Positions 46,370 through 56,418 of a stretch of DNA of 64,000 nucleotides are shown in pieces. Position numbers and translations under genes: made by a program. The DNA is taken from the NCBI GenBank assembly GCA_963738445.1, contig CAVTWS010000011.1, positions 534,930 to 598,929 of the forward strand. The letters run 5' to 3'. Origin of the DNA: CAVTWS01 sp963738445 (lineage in GTDB: Bacteria; Actinomycetota; Acidimicrobiia; Acidimicrobiales; SHLQ01). Numbering within the stretch: the stretch's first letter is position 1; the number at the start of each line of letters is the position of its first letter. A model generated the notes under the pieces. The model saw nothing but the letters and a program-made list of their open reading frames with translations. It was not told the origin of the DNA and searched no databases.

Positions 46370-49300
46370 ATGGCCGACCGCCGAGGACGCCTGGGCGACT
46401 TCTTCGAGGAGATCGGTGACGATCTCCAGGACGCGGCGGCCAACGCGAAGGCTGTGCTCGGCACGGCTTTCGGTGCCGTTCACGACGCCGCCGAGAACGT
46501 GATCGAATCGATCAGCGACGGGTTCGGGGACAACGCCGACCGGGGGATCGGGGCGGCCGGCGGACTGATCGCCGACCGCGCGGATCGCCTCGAGGCCGAC
46601 GACGGTGTGCTCGGAGGGATCCGGGACGGGTTTCAAGCGGTACGACAGGTGGTGGGGGAGGTGCTCGACCCCGTCCGCGACGTCGGGCGGGCGGTGGCCA
46701 ACGCGGCAGGCAACGTGGTCGAGGCCGTGACCTTCGGGGCGCTCGACATCGACGCGGTGGAGGGACAGGGTCTCACGTTCGAGGCCGATCTGCTCGGGCG
46801 CCAGTTCGACCTGAACGTCGATACCGACGGTTCGGATGGCCAGCTGGGCGTCGGGGTCGACAAGTCCGGCGGTCTCCTCCAGGTCGACGGCGGTTTCGGT
46901 GCCGACATCGATGCCCGCGACGGCAATGCCGGAGTGCAGCTCGGTGTCGGTGGGTCGGCGCTCGACGGAAATCGCCTCGGTACCGGAGTGGCGATCAACA
47001 ACGCCCGGGCCGAGGGTCAGCGGGGCCTGGATCTCGCCGGTTTCGTCGAGGCCGAGAACGCGCAGGGCCAGACGATCAGGACCGAGACGGGGCTCACGGT
47101 GAACCGTGACTTCTCGGACGGCCAGGTCGGTCTCGATGCCGGGTTCGCAGCGGAGGTATTGGTCGACGGGGTTCGCCAAGGCCGCCAGGAGGTGGCGCTC
47201 ACCGCCAACATCGACGCCTCGAACAGCCAGGTCGGTCTCGACGCCGGGTTCGCGGCGGAGTCGTTCGTCGGTGACGACGAGGCCCTTCGGGTCGAGTCTG
47301 TGCGCACCGTCAACTTCGGGACGTCGGACGGTCAGGTGGAGCTCGATCTGGGTCGAGCCGTCGAGGTGATCGCCGACGGCGCCCAGGTCGGCCGGATCGA
47401 GGGTGGGGTGACCGTCAAGTTCGGGGCCGAGGGTTCGGTGCTCGACAACGGGTCCGGCGGGTTCGTCGAGACCGAGGTCGGCCAGGACGAGGCCCTTCGC
47501 GGAGAAGTCCTGGTCGCGGCCGCCCGCTTCGGTACCGACGACGGTGCACTCATCGCCGATGCCGGCTTCGGCGGCGAGCTTTTCGTCGGCGGGGAGTCGG
47601 TGGCGGACGGTTTCCGGGGTCTCGGAGTCTCGCTGAGCCTGAACGAGAAGGGTCACCTGGTCGGCAGCCTCGACAGCGTCAACCGCCTCACGGCGGCCGG
47701 CGAGCAGCTCGTCGACGGTCGCCAGAGCCGATTCTTCATCAGCACCGATCTGACCGACCCGGAGAACATCAAGAACATCATCACCCTGGCCACCACGGCC
47801 GGGCTGATCCCGCCGGGAGCGATCCCCGATCCCGGCGCTCTCGCCGACATCTTCGGCGGCGATCCGTCGGGGATCCTCGACCTGGTGACCGGAAATAGCG
47901 AGGTGCTGGGACGGATCTCGGAGTCGTTGGGCGTCGAGGCGTCCATCGTCGAGAACCTGGCGTCGATCGTCTCGGGAGATGGTGTCGAAGTCGGCGGTCT
48001 CCTCGGTGACCTGGGGATCGATGCCGCTGGACTGGCGGATCAACTGGGGCTCGAGGAGAGCCTGGTGGAACGAGGTCTGGGCCTCGTCGAGGACGTGCGC
48101 ATCGGCTCGCGGGCCGATGGCACGGGCGACGAGGCCGGCGAGTCGACCGATCCCGACCGGGACGGCGAAGAGTCCGAGGTCGGATCATCCGACCCCGGCG
48201 GAACGCTGGGCGACGCCCAGCAGGAGGTGACGGACGTGGCACGACGCGGTCTGCTCGGGGACTTTCTCGACGACGTGGTGGGTGAGGATCGCCCGCTGCG
48301 AGGCGTTGTCGATCAGGTGGCACAACGGCTGAACGAAGGGGAGGACGACGGCGGAGGCCGACTGTTCTCCCGACTCGAAACAGCCCTCTCGTCGCTCGGA
48401 GGCGACGACGGTGACGGCAACGGCGGCGTGGGGGCCCTGATCGGACAATCGGTGAGCGGCGCCCTGGCGAGGTTGGGCGGCCAGTCCGAAGGCGACGCCG
48501 AGGGCGATGCCTCGCCACTCCGCCAGGTTCTCGGTGACGGGCTCAGGTCGGCGCTGGGCGCGCTCACCGCCCCCGACGCCGGTCCGGAGGGCGACGACAC
48601 TCCAGGTGCCGGTGCCGACGGTGAGGGCGCCGGGGCCGGTTCGCCGCTGCAGAACCTGCTGGATCGAGGGATCCAGGCGCTTCAGGGCGCAGGGAGCGCC
48701 GACCCTGACGCCGAAGGCGAGGCCGGGGTCGCAGCCGACGATGCCGGAGGCCGCGGACTCCTCGGCCTGCTGGCCGAGCGCGTGGGTTCGGCCATCAACG
48801 GCCTCGCCGAACCGGAGGCCGAGGCCGGCGCCGGGGCTGACGCGGAGGCGGGCGCCGGAGCGGCCGCGGACGGATCCCGCGGCGGGTTGCTCGGCCTCTT
48901 GACCGACCGGGTAGGACAAGCCGTGGCCAGTCTCGGTCAACCCGATGAGGGGGACACCGGTGCCGAGGGTGGGGGTCTGCTCGGGCTCATCAGCGGTCGG
49001 GTCGGCGATGCCATCACGCAACTCGGCCAGGCCCGCGCTGGAAGGTGCGGACGCGGCCGGCACCGACGGCAGCGTCGACGCCGAAGCCGATACGGGCGGC
49101 GGGCTGCTGGCGCTGCTCCAGAACGCCATCGGGGGCCAGGGCGGCCCAGCCAGTGAGGACGGCACCGCCGGCGACGCGGAGGGCGCCGCCGACACCGGGG
49201 CCGGCGGCGTGTTGGGTCTCATCACCGACCGGATCAAGGGAGCGGTGGCCGGGGCTGACGCGACCCCGGAGGACGGTGGGCCGTCGCCGCTGGTCGGCGC

Positions 49301-50492
49301 CATCCAGGATCGGGTTCGCACCGCGGTGAGTGGGCTGCTCGATCCGGGCGCGGCCGAGGGAGACGCGGCCGCCGGCTCGCCAGTGCTGGACCTGATCCGG
49401 GAGCGCGTGGTGGGCGCGGCGGCGAGCATCACCGAGGATGACGTGGCCGCCGAGGCCGGCGCCGGCACCGACGCGCCGACGTTGCTGAGCCGGGTCCAGG
49501 AGCTCGTCGGCCAACTGACGGCCCAGGCCGATGGTGCGGCTGATGGGTCGGACGCCGACCTCAGGGGCGCGCTGTTGAACCTGATCGGTGGGCAGGTGCA
49601 GGGCGCGGTGGAGACGCTCACCGATCCCGACGCCGAGGGTGGCGGTCAGCTCATCGATCTGGTCAGGGAGCGCGTCTTCGGCGCGGCCGACGAAGCGATC
49701 GAGGGAACTGCGGACACGTCATCTCCGGTGCAGGCATTGCTGCAAGACCAGCTCGGTCCGGTGCTCGAGGCCGCCGGCATCGCGCCGGAGGTCAACGAGG
49801 TCGACGAGGTCGACGAGGGCGACGGCATCGCGCCCGAGGACGTCGTGGGTGACGACGTCGTGCCGGAGGACGTCGTGGGCGACGTGCTCCCCGGAGCGAC
49901 CCGTGATCGGTTGGCCGACTTCCTGGGTGACGACGAGCCCGGTGAAGCGCCGCCGAGCCCGGCCGTCGACGCGCCTGAACTGGTGGCCGAGGCGGCTGTG
50001 GCGCCCGACGTGGTGGCGGAGGCGGCGGTGGCACCTGAGGTCGTGGCGGAGGCGCCGGCGACACCGGGCCGCGATCGGATCCGGGACCTGCTCGGCGACG
50101 ACGACGATGACGACAAGGGCGGTGGTCCGAAGCCGCGCGAGGATCGCATCCGGGATCGCATCGAGGACGTCACGGGAGACGATTCCGAATCGGGTTTCGA
50201 CTTCGGGGGCGATCGGAAGCCCATCGAGGACCGGATCCGGGATCGGGTCAGGGACCGCCTCGACGACGACGAAGAAGACGACTTCGGTTCCGGAGTCGCC
50301 GCGGCAGCCGTCGACGTACCCGTCGGGCCCGTGGCCGAAAGCCAGCCTCTCGTCGCCGACCCGACGGTCGATCTCGCCGCAGCGGGGGCCGACCTCACCT
50401 CGGCGGCGCCGGCGACCGAGGTACCCGAGGCCATCGTCGAGCCGGAGCCCGAGGTGGTCGTGGACGACCCGACGTTCGAGGATGTCCAGTAG
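46370..50492 (+). CDS. Very large repetitive acidic protein upstream of dynamin genes, frameshifted near 49030
   Basis: About 1,374 residues after removing one extra G near 49033 (CAGGCCCGCGCTG for CAGCCCGCGCTG); the length is 1 over a multiple of three. No signal peptide or membrane helix. Parts: amphipathic helices (1-125); a beta-like repeat region (about 130-440; SDGQVGLDAGFAAEVLVDG and NSQVGLDAGFAAESFVGDD); a helical part (450-600); then about 15 copies of an amphipathic helix such as GLLGLLAERVGSAINGLAEP, GLLGLLTDRVGQAVASLGQP and LVGAIQDRVRTAVSGLLDP, joined by Gly/Ala/acidic linkers; and an Asp/Arg-rich tail (EDRIRDRVRDRLDDDEEDD). Same slot as mycobacterial iniB but without the IniB N-terminus. 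Probably a membrane-surface scaffold; inferred. Confidence 0.75.
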
Positions 50493-50494
50493 TC

Positions 50495-52331
50495 GTGACC
50501 GAGAGCCTCGACCTCGACTCCGAGAGCCGCAAGCTCCTCGCCCGCTGCCACAAGGCGGCCATCGCCTACCGTCGCCCGGATCTGGCGGATCGTGTGCTCC
50601 AGATGCTCGAGCGCATCAGCGACGACAACCAGCGCGTCATGCTGGTCGGCGAGTTCAAGCACGGGAAGAGCTCGCTCTTGAACGCCGTGCTCGGTGAGGA
50701 CATCTCGCCGGTCGACGCGGACATCGCCGACGTCGGCGCCCGTCGTCGTCCGCTATGGAGCGGCGCGCCACGCCACCGCGATCGTCGACACCGACCAGGG
50801 AGCCGGCGAGGTCGCCATCGATATCGACGACCTCCCGGCCTGGGTCACCGAAGGCGGTAACCCGGAGAACCGGCGACGGGTTCGACGAGTCGAGGTCGAG
50901 CTGCCGCACCCGATCCTGGAGGCAGGTATCGCCTTCGTCGATACCCCGGGAGTGGGTGGGCTGGCGTCCACCCACGGCACGATCACGGCGGCCGCGCTGC
51001 CCATGGCCGACGCCGTGCTCTTCGTGTCCGACGCCGGTCAGGAGCTGTCCGCCAACGAACTGGAGTTCCTGCAACTCGTCCGACGGATCTGTCCGACCAT
51101 GGCGTTCGTCACGACGAAGATCGACGTCTACCCGCACTGGCGGCGGATCGTCGAGATCGACACCGGTCACCTCGACAGCCGCGGCATCGAGCTGCCGCAG
51201 ATGGCGGTCTCCTCGACGCTCCAGGAGCTCGCGGACGAGGATGACGACGACGAGCTCGCCGAACAGAGTGGGTTCCGGCCCCTCGTGCGGTGGTTGGGGC
51301 GTCACGTCGCCCGCGGTGGCCGGCGCCGAACCGTGGACCTCGTCAAGACCGAGGTCGATCAGGTTGTGGGGCAGCTGTCCTCGCGGTTCGAGGCGGAGCG
51401 GGCGGCGATCGAGGCGATCGACGTGGCGACTCTCATGGCGGCGCTCGACGACGCCAAGGAGCGGGCCGACGCGTTGAAGGGGGCGTCGAGCCGTTGGGGA
51501 TCGGTGATGACGGACGGGTTCGGCGACCTGTCGAGCGACATCGATCACGATCTCCGTTTCCGGATGCGGGAGCTGAACCGCAAGGTCGACGACATGATCG
51601 ACGGCTTCGATCCCACCGATGCCTGGGCCGAGTTCGAGCCGTGGCTCTACTCGGAGTGCGGTGCGGTGGTGTCGGCCAACTACGCCGAGCTCGTGGAGCG
51701 GGTGCGGCAGCTGGTCACCGAGGTGAGCGAGCTCTTCGGGGAGGCTGCGGACGGTGCCACCTTCGCGGCTCGGGTGACCGCGGCCGACGAGCTGGTCGCG
51801 GGAACCGCGGTCGGGGCGTCGCTCGACCCGAACAAGATCGGGCTGGTCGGTCAGGGCATGTCGATCCTGAAAGGCGGGTACTCGTCGGTCGGCATGTTCT
51901 CGATGTACGCCGGGATGGCGGGCGTCGTCCTCTCCAATCCGGTGTCGGCCGCGGTCGCCCTGGTCATGGGTGGCAAGGGGCTCCGTGACGAACGCACCCG
52001 CCAGTTGACGCAGCGCCGGACTCAGGCGAAGGCGGCCGCCCGCCGGTACGTGGACGAGGTCAACTTCGTCGTCGGGAAGGACAGTCGGGACACCATGCGT
52101 CACCTGCAACGGGATCTGCGGGCCTACTTCACGCAGCGGGCCGAAGAGTCGGCCCGGTCGGCCGCCGAAGCCGTCGCGGCAGCCCACTCGGCGGCCCAGG
52201 GCACCCAGGAGGAGCGGGCGGCGCGCCTGGCTGATGTCACCGCCGAGATCGAACGGCTCGGCAAGCTCCGAGACGTCGCTCAACTCCTGGCGACCGAGGC
52301 GGCCGCGGACGTTGCGGGAGCGGCCGCATGA
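50495..52331 (+). CDS. Dynamin-like GTPase (first; IniA-like position), frameshifted near 50738
   Basis: About 612 residues. G1 P-loop MLVGEFKHGKSSLLNAVLGE (about residue 50), G3 FVDTPGVGGLASTHGTITAA, G4 AFVTTKIDVYPHWRR. A long helical part follows, with a hydrophobic paddle-like stretch near 470-500 (YSSVGMFSMYAGMAGVVLSN; PVSAAVALVMGGKGLRD) that could enter the membrane, and a coiled C-terminus. The frame breaks in GACGTCGGCGCCC; removing one G restores DIADVAPVVVRYGAARHA. GTG 50495 is two bases after the scaffold stop. Bacterial dynamins of the IniA/DynA type bind and reshape the inner membrane. Confidence 0.85.
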
Positions 52332-53819
52332 ACGCGCACGTCAGCCTCCTTCAGCAGACGCGAGGACTGCTCGATCTCGCCACTGCGGTCTACGCGGGAT
52401 CGCCGCACGGAGGCGTGGTCGACGGGTTGCGGACCCGACTCGACGAGCCGTTGCGGGTCGCCATCGCCGGCAAGGTCAAGGCGGGCAAGTCCACGCTGCT
52501 GAACTCGCTCGTCGGGGAGCCGTTGGCGCCGACCGATGCCGGCGAGTGCACCCGCGTCGTCACCTGGTACCGGCACGGCCTGACCTACCGCGCCATCGTC
52601 GAGCGGCGCGACGGGACATCGCTCCCCGCTCGCTTCTCCCGGGACGGCGGGGGCCTGGAGGTGTTCCTCGACGGCACCCCGGTCGATGACGTGGATCGCC
52701 TGATCGTGGAGTGGCCATCGTCGGCCCTGTCGGCCATGACCCTCATCGACACGCCGGGCATCGGCTCGTTGACCGCGGATGCCGGCGAGCGGACGCGGGC
52801 GTTTCTCGCCCCGACCGACGAGGTGCACACCCCGGCCGACGCCGTGATCTACCTGATGCGCCACATGCACGGCGCGGATGCCCGGTTCCTGGAGACGTTC
52901 CACGACGATCGGGCGGCGCGGGCGATCCCCGTCAACGCCATCGGTGTCCTGTCTCGCGCCGACGAGGTCGGAGGAGCGCGGGCCGACTCCCTGCGCACCG
53001 CGGGCGCGGATCGCCGACCGGTACCGCCGCGACGACAACATCCGCCGCCTGTGCCAGACCGTCGTACCGGTCGCCGGACTCCTGGCCCAGCTCGGGGGCA
53101 CGCTGACCGAGGCCGAGTACCGGGCCGTGTGCCGGCTCGCGGCGATCCCGACCGACGACGCGGAGGCGCTCCTGGTGTCGGCCGACCGCTTCACCACGCT
53201 GGCCTCGCCGCTCGGGTTGGCACCGGTGGAGCGCGAGCATCTGATCGACCGGTTCGGTCTCTTCGGCCTCCGCCTCACCCACGCGTTGTTGCGGGCGAAT
53301 CGAGCCCCGTCCGCCCGCCAGTTGGCCGAGGAGCTGCGCCACCGAAGTGGCCTCGACGATCTTCGACGGGAGTTGACGACCCACTTCTCGGCGCGCCGTG
53401 ACACCCTCAAGTCGCGTTCGACCCTGTTGGCGCTGGAGGAGTTGGTTCGCCGCTATCCCGGGCCGTCGACGAACGACCTCGCAACGGCGCTGGAACGGGT
53501 GGTGGCCGGCGCCCACGAGTTGGCCGAGTTGCGGCTCCTGATCGCCGTCCGCGCCGGCTCCGTCGGTCTTCACGAGGGTGAGGTGGTCGAGGTCGAACGG
53601 CTAGTGGGGGGCGGGGCGCTGGCGGTCGAGCGACTCGGGCTGCCGCGCGACACGCCCTCGCCGGACGCCCGGATGGCGGCGCTCGTGGCCCACCAGCGAT
53701 GGGCCGAACGGGCGGAGAGCCCACTGTCGTCCGTTGCCGTCGCCGAAGCGTCCCGCGTCATCCAGCGGTCCTACGAGGCCCTCATCGCCGATCTGGCTCC
53801 GGCGCCGGTGGCCGGGTAG
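52328..53819 (+). CDS. Dynamin-like GTPase (second; IniC-like position), frameshifted near 53007
   Basis: About 497 residues, starting in an ATGA overlap with the first dynamin. G1 VAIAGKVKAGKSTLLNSLVG (about residue 45), G2 Thr region AGECTRVVTWYRHG, G3 LIDTPGIGSLTADAGERTRA, G4 GVLSRADEVGGARAD. The frame breaks at GCGGGCGCGGATC; removing one G gives LRTAARIADRYRRDDNIRRL and the helical C-terminal half (LEELVRRYPGPSTNDLATAL). It has no evident membrane paddle, unlike its partner, so the two probably work as a heteromeric pair, as suggested for IniA/IniC and DynA/DynB. Confidence 0.82.
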
Positions 53820-53844
53820 CAACCGTCCGAACTCGGTGGTCCAG

Positions 53845-53932
53845 GGTCGATTCGTCCCGAATCTCGGTGTCGGGGGGTCGATTCGCCCCGAATCTCGGTG
53901 ACCTCGCGGGACTTTGGTCCCGAATCTCCGTG
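53845..53932. repeat. Three direct repeats with palindromic cores before the sigma factor gene
   Basis: GGTCGATTCGTCCCGAATCT (53845 on), GGTCGATTCGCCCCGAATCT (53876 on) and a diverged copy GGACTTTGGTCCCGAATCTC (about 53909 on), spaced 31-33 bases. The first two contain GATTCG-NNN-CGAATC, a perfect 6-bp dyad; each is followed by CGGTG or CCGTG. They lie 70-157 bases before the sigma factor ATG and look like operator sites. Confidence 0.75.
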
Positions 53933-54001
53933 AACACACGGATGTCTTCGGTGGTCGGGTGGCGCAGTGTCGCCTCAGGCTCGAACAGGTCGGAGGCAGG
54001 G

Positions 54002-54587
54002 ATGGAACGCACGGGCACCGTAGCCGAGCAGATGCACGGTGCCGGCGACGTCGACATGATGGGTGCCCTCGCCGATCCGGATCGGGCCGAATCGGCCCTC
54101 ACCGAGCTCTACCGTCGGTACGAGCGGCCGCTGCTGGCCTACGCGAGACGACGTCTCGACGATCGCATGCGCGCCGAGGAGCTCGTCCAGGAGACCATGA
54201 CGTGGCTGTGGCGCATGGCGGATCGTTTCGACCCGACCCGCGGGAACGTCGATGCCCTCGTCTTCACCATCGCGTCCCGGGTCGCCATCGACATCGTTCG
54301 TCGTCAACAACGCACGATCGGCGTGGCCGCGGACGTGCCCGTGTCCGACCCGGCGTGGGTCGACCCCACGTCGAGTCGCGAGTGTCGTCCTCGCCGTTCG
54401 TGCGGCCCTGGCCACACTGTCCACCGAGCACCGCACGGTGATCGAGCTGGCGTACTTCGGTGGGTTCAGCCAGTCGCAGATCGCCGCCCGGCTCGGCGTG
54501 CCCCTCGGTACGGTCAAGACACGCTGCTACTGGGCCCTTCGCGCCCTGCACGTTGCCCTCGGAGATGTGTCGCCGCTGATGGATTGA
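54002..54587 (+). CDS. ECF RNA polymerase sigma factor, frameshifted near 54378
   Basis: About 195 residues. Region 2: LTELYRRYERPLLAYARRRL, DDRMRAEELVQETMTWLWRM and ASRVAIDIVRRQQR (-10 binding). Region 4 in the other frame: LSTEHRTVIELAYFGGFSQS, QIAARLGVPLGTVKTRCYWA (-35 binding helix-turn-helix). The break lies at ACGTCGAGTCGCGAG; removing the A gives DPTSVASVVLAVRAALATLS. ATG 54002 follows GGAGGCAGG. No anti-sigma gene follows; the next gene is a polytopic membrane protein. The sigma factor may serve the upstream Hsp70/dynamin genes, but that is inference from position. Confidence 0.82.
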
Positions 54588-54672
54588 GCCCCGGATCCTC
54601 CGGCCGCGGGACGCTCATGGCGGCCGGCGGCCGGCCGATGGTGACCGGTATGGATCCTCGTGGACGGCGGAC

Positions 54673-56360
54673 GTGACGGCGCTGCTCGACCGCCCGCCGG
54701 CGCCCACGCGCCCGCCGCGGTTGCCCGACGATCGAGTCCATGTCGCCGCCGCCTCGCTGCTCATCCTGGTGCTGGCGCTCGCCATCGGGTTGCTCGGCGA
54801 CCCCCGGGTGGCATCGGGCAGCGATGTCGGCGGCAAGTTGGCCACCGTCAAGGTCATGGCGGAAGGCGACACGTGGTCGCCCGATGTCGGCTACTGGGCG
54901 GACGGCCTCGATCCGGACGGCCGCTTCCATCAGCTGCTGAAGACGGCGCGGACCGATGCCGGTTGGATCCAGGTGACCGGCTTACCGCTCATCCTCCCCG
55001 CCGTGCCGCTGTGGGACGCCGGCGGCCCGGCCGCGCTGCCTCCTCACCGTCGGCTCCGCACCTCTGGCCGCCCTGGCATCGCGCCGCCTCGCTCGGCAGT
55101 TGGGCGCCGAGTCGGGTTGGGGTGCGTTCTGGCTGGTCGGACTCGGATCGCCCGTGCTCGTGTACTCGGCGGACTTCTGGGAGCACGGCCCCAGTGTCGC
55201 CGCCGGCCTGTGGGCCATCACCCTGGCCCTCGGCCTTCCCGACACCCGTTCGGGTCGGAGCGCCGCTGCCCGCGCCGTGGCGCTCGGGATCGTGGCCGCG
55301 CTGGCGGTCCTGCTTCGGCTCGAGGTGGCGCTCGCCCTGGCGAGCGTGGGGCTCGGACTGCTCGTCGTTCGCGTCGAGCGCCGCCGTGTGCTCGGCGCCG
55401 CCCGGTGGTTCGTGGTGGCGGGCGCGGTCGCCGGCGTGGGTTACGTCGGCTGGTCGCGGGTCGAATCACGGATGCTGGGCTCGGCCGTCCGCTCCTCCCG
55501 GGGCGGATCGCAACTCAGCGACGTCGGCTCCGATCTGGCCCAACGGGGGCAGGACGCCGCCCTCACTGCGGTCGGGGTGTGGGCCAACGACAGCCCGATC
55601 TTCCTCATCGCCGGGTTCGCCGTGATCGCTCTGCTCGGCGTGGCCGTGGTGCGGGAGCGTTCGGGCGACCCGCTTTCGCCTCTGTTGGCGATGGCGGCGC
55701 CGCTGATCCTCGCCCTGAGGGCCCTCACCGGCCTCGGGTTCGTGCCCGGCGCGCTTCCCGCGGCACCGGGTTCGGCGGCGGCGTTGGCGGCGCGGACGAG
55801 TCGCGAGCGGGCCCTGGCGGTCGGGGCGGTGCTCGGGATGGTGGCCACCTGGGCGCTCCAGTGGAAGGGCGGGATGCTGGCCCAGTGGGGCGGTCGGTAC
55901 CTGTTGGTCCCGGCCGCGCTGTTGACCGTGGTGGGGGCGGTCTCCATGGAACGGACCGGCTGGCGGAAGCCGGCCGTGCTGGCGGTCGTCGCGTCGAGCG
56001 TGATCGTGAGTGGTTTCGGCGCGGTGTGGCATGTCGTTCGGTCCAACGGCGTGGCGGCTGCGATCACCGAGGTCGAGGCGGTTCCGGCCGACGTCCTCAT
56101 CGTGGCCACCGGTGTCGACAGCGGCCGGACCTCGGGCGCCTGGTACGGCGACCATCGTTGGCTCACGGCCACCGGCGGGGATCTCGACGAGGTGATGGAG
56201 CTCGCGGCCCGCTGTGGGCGTGACCCGGGTGGACGTCGTCTACCCGGAACCGCTCGACGAGGCGCGGCCGATCGCCGGCGCCCGGGAGGGGGATCGCCGG
56301 GTGATCGACGTGGTCTCGGGCACCGTCTTCACCGTGGTGAGCTACGAACCCACCGGCTGA
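54673..56360 (+). CDS. Polytopic membrane protein, GT-C-like, frameshifted near 55032 and 56216
   Basis: About 562 residues in three frames. N-terminal cytosolic Pro-rich part, then helix HVAAASLLILVLALAIGLLG and an outer loop GSDVGGKLATVKVMAEGDTW, typical in outline of GT-C type membrane glycosyltransferases. Further helices: FWLVGLGSPVLVYSADF, AVALGIVAALAVLLRLEVAL, WFVVAGAVAGVGYVGW, FLIAGFAVIALLGVAVV, ALLTVVGAVSME. C-terminal soluble part ends DVVSGTVFTVVSYEPTG. The two breaks are one inserted C and one inserted G. A long open frame here that runs on into uvrA is an artefact of these shifts. Substrate and function unknown. Confidence 0.65.
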
Positions 56361-56405
56361 ACGCCCTCGTCTACGAACAATCGTTCGCCAGGTTGCGAGG
56401 GCCGC

Positions 56406-56411
56406 TAGGAT
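56406..56411 (+). promoter_or_regulatory. Leaderless -10 box TAGGAT before uvrA
   Basis: TAGGAT, seven bases, then GTG at 56419. Confidence 0.45.
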
Positions 56412-56418
56412 TCCCGTC

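Noticed and set aside
46370..50492. True IniB homologue
   Set aside because: The N-terminal LIDYILSLF-type region of mycobacterial IniB and its Gly/Ala pattern are absent; only the gene position is shared.
50694..50760. Programmed frameshifting in the dynamin/scaffold genes
   Set aside because: Break sites share no slippery motif, and the same type of single-base change breaks uvrA and enzymes; sequence error explains them better.
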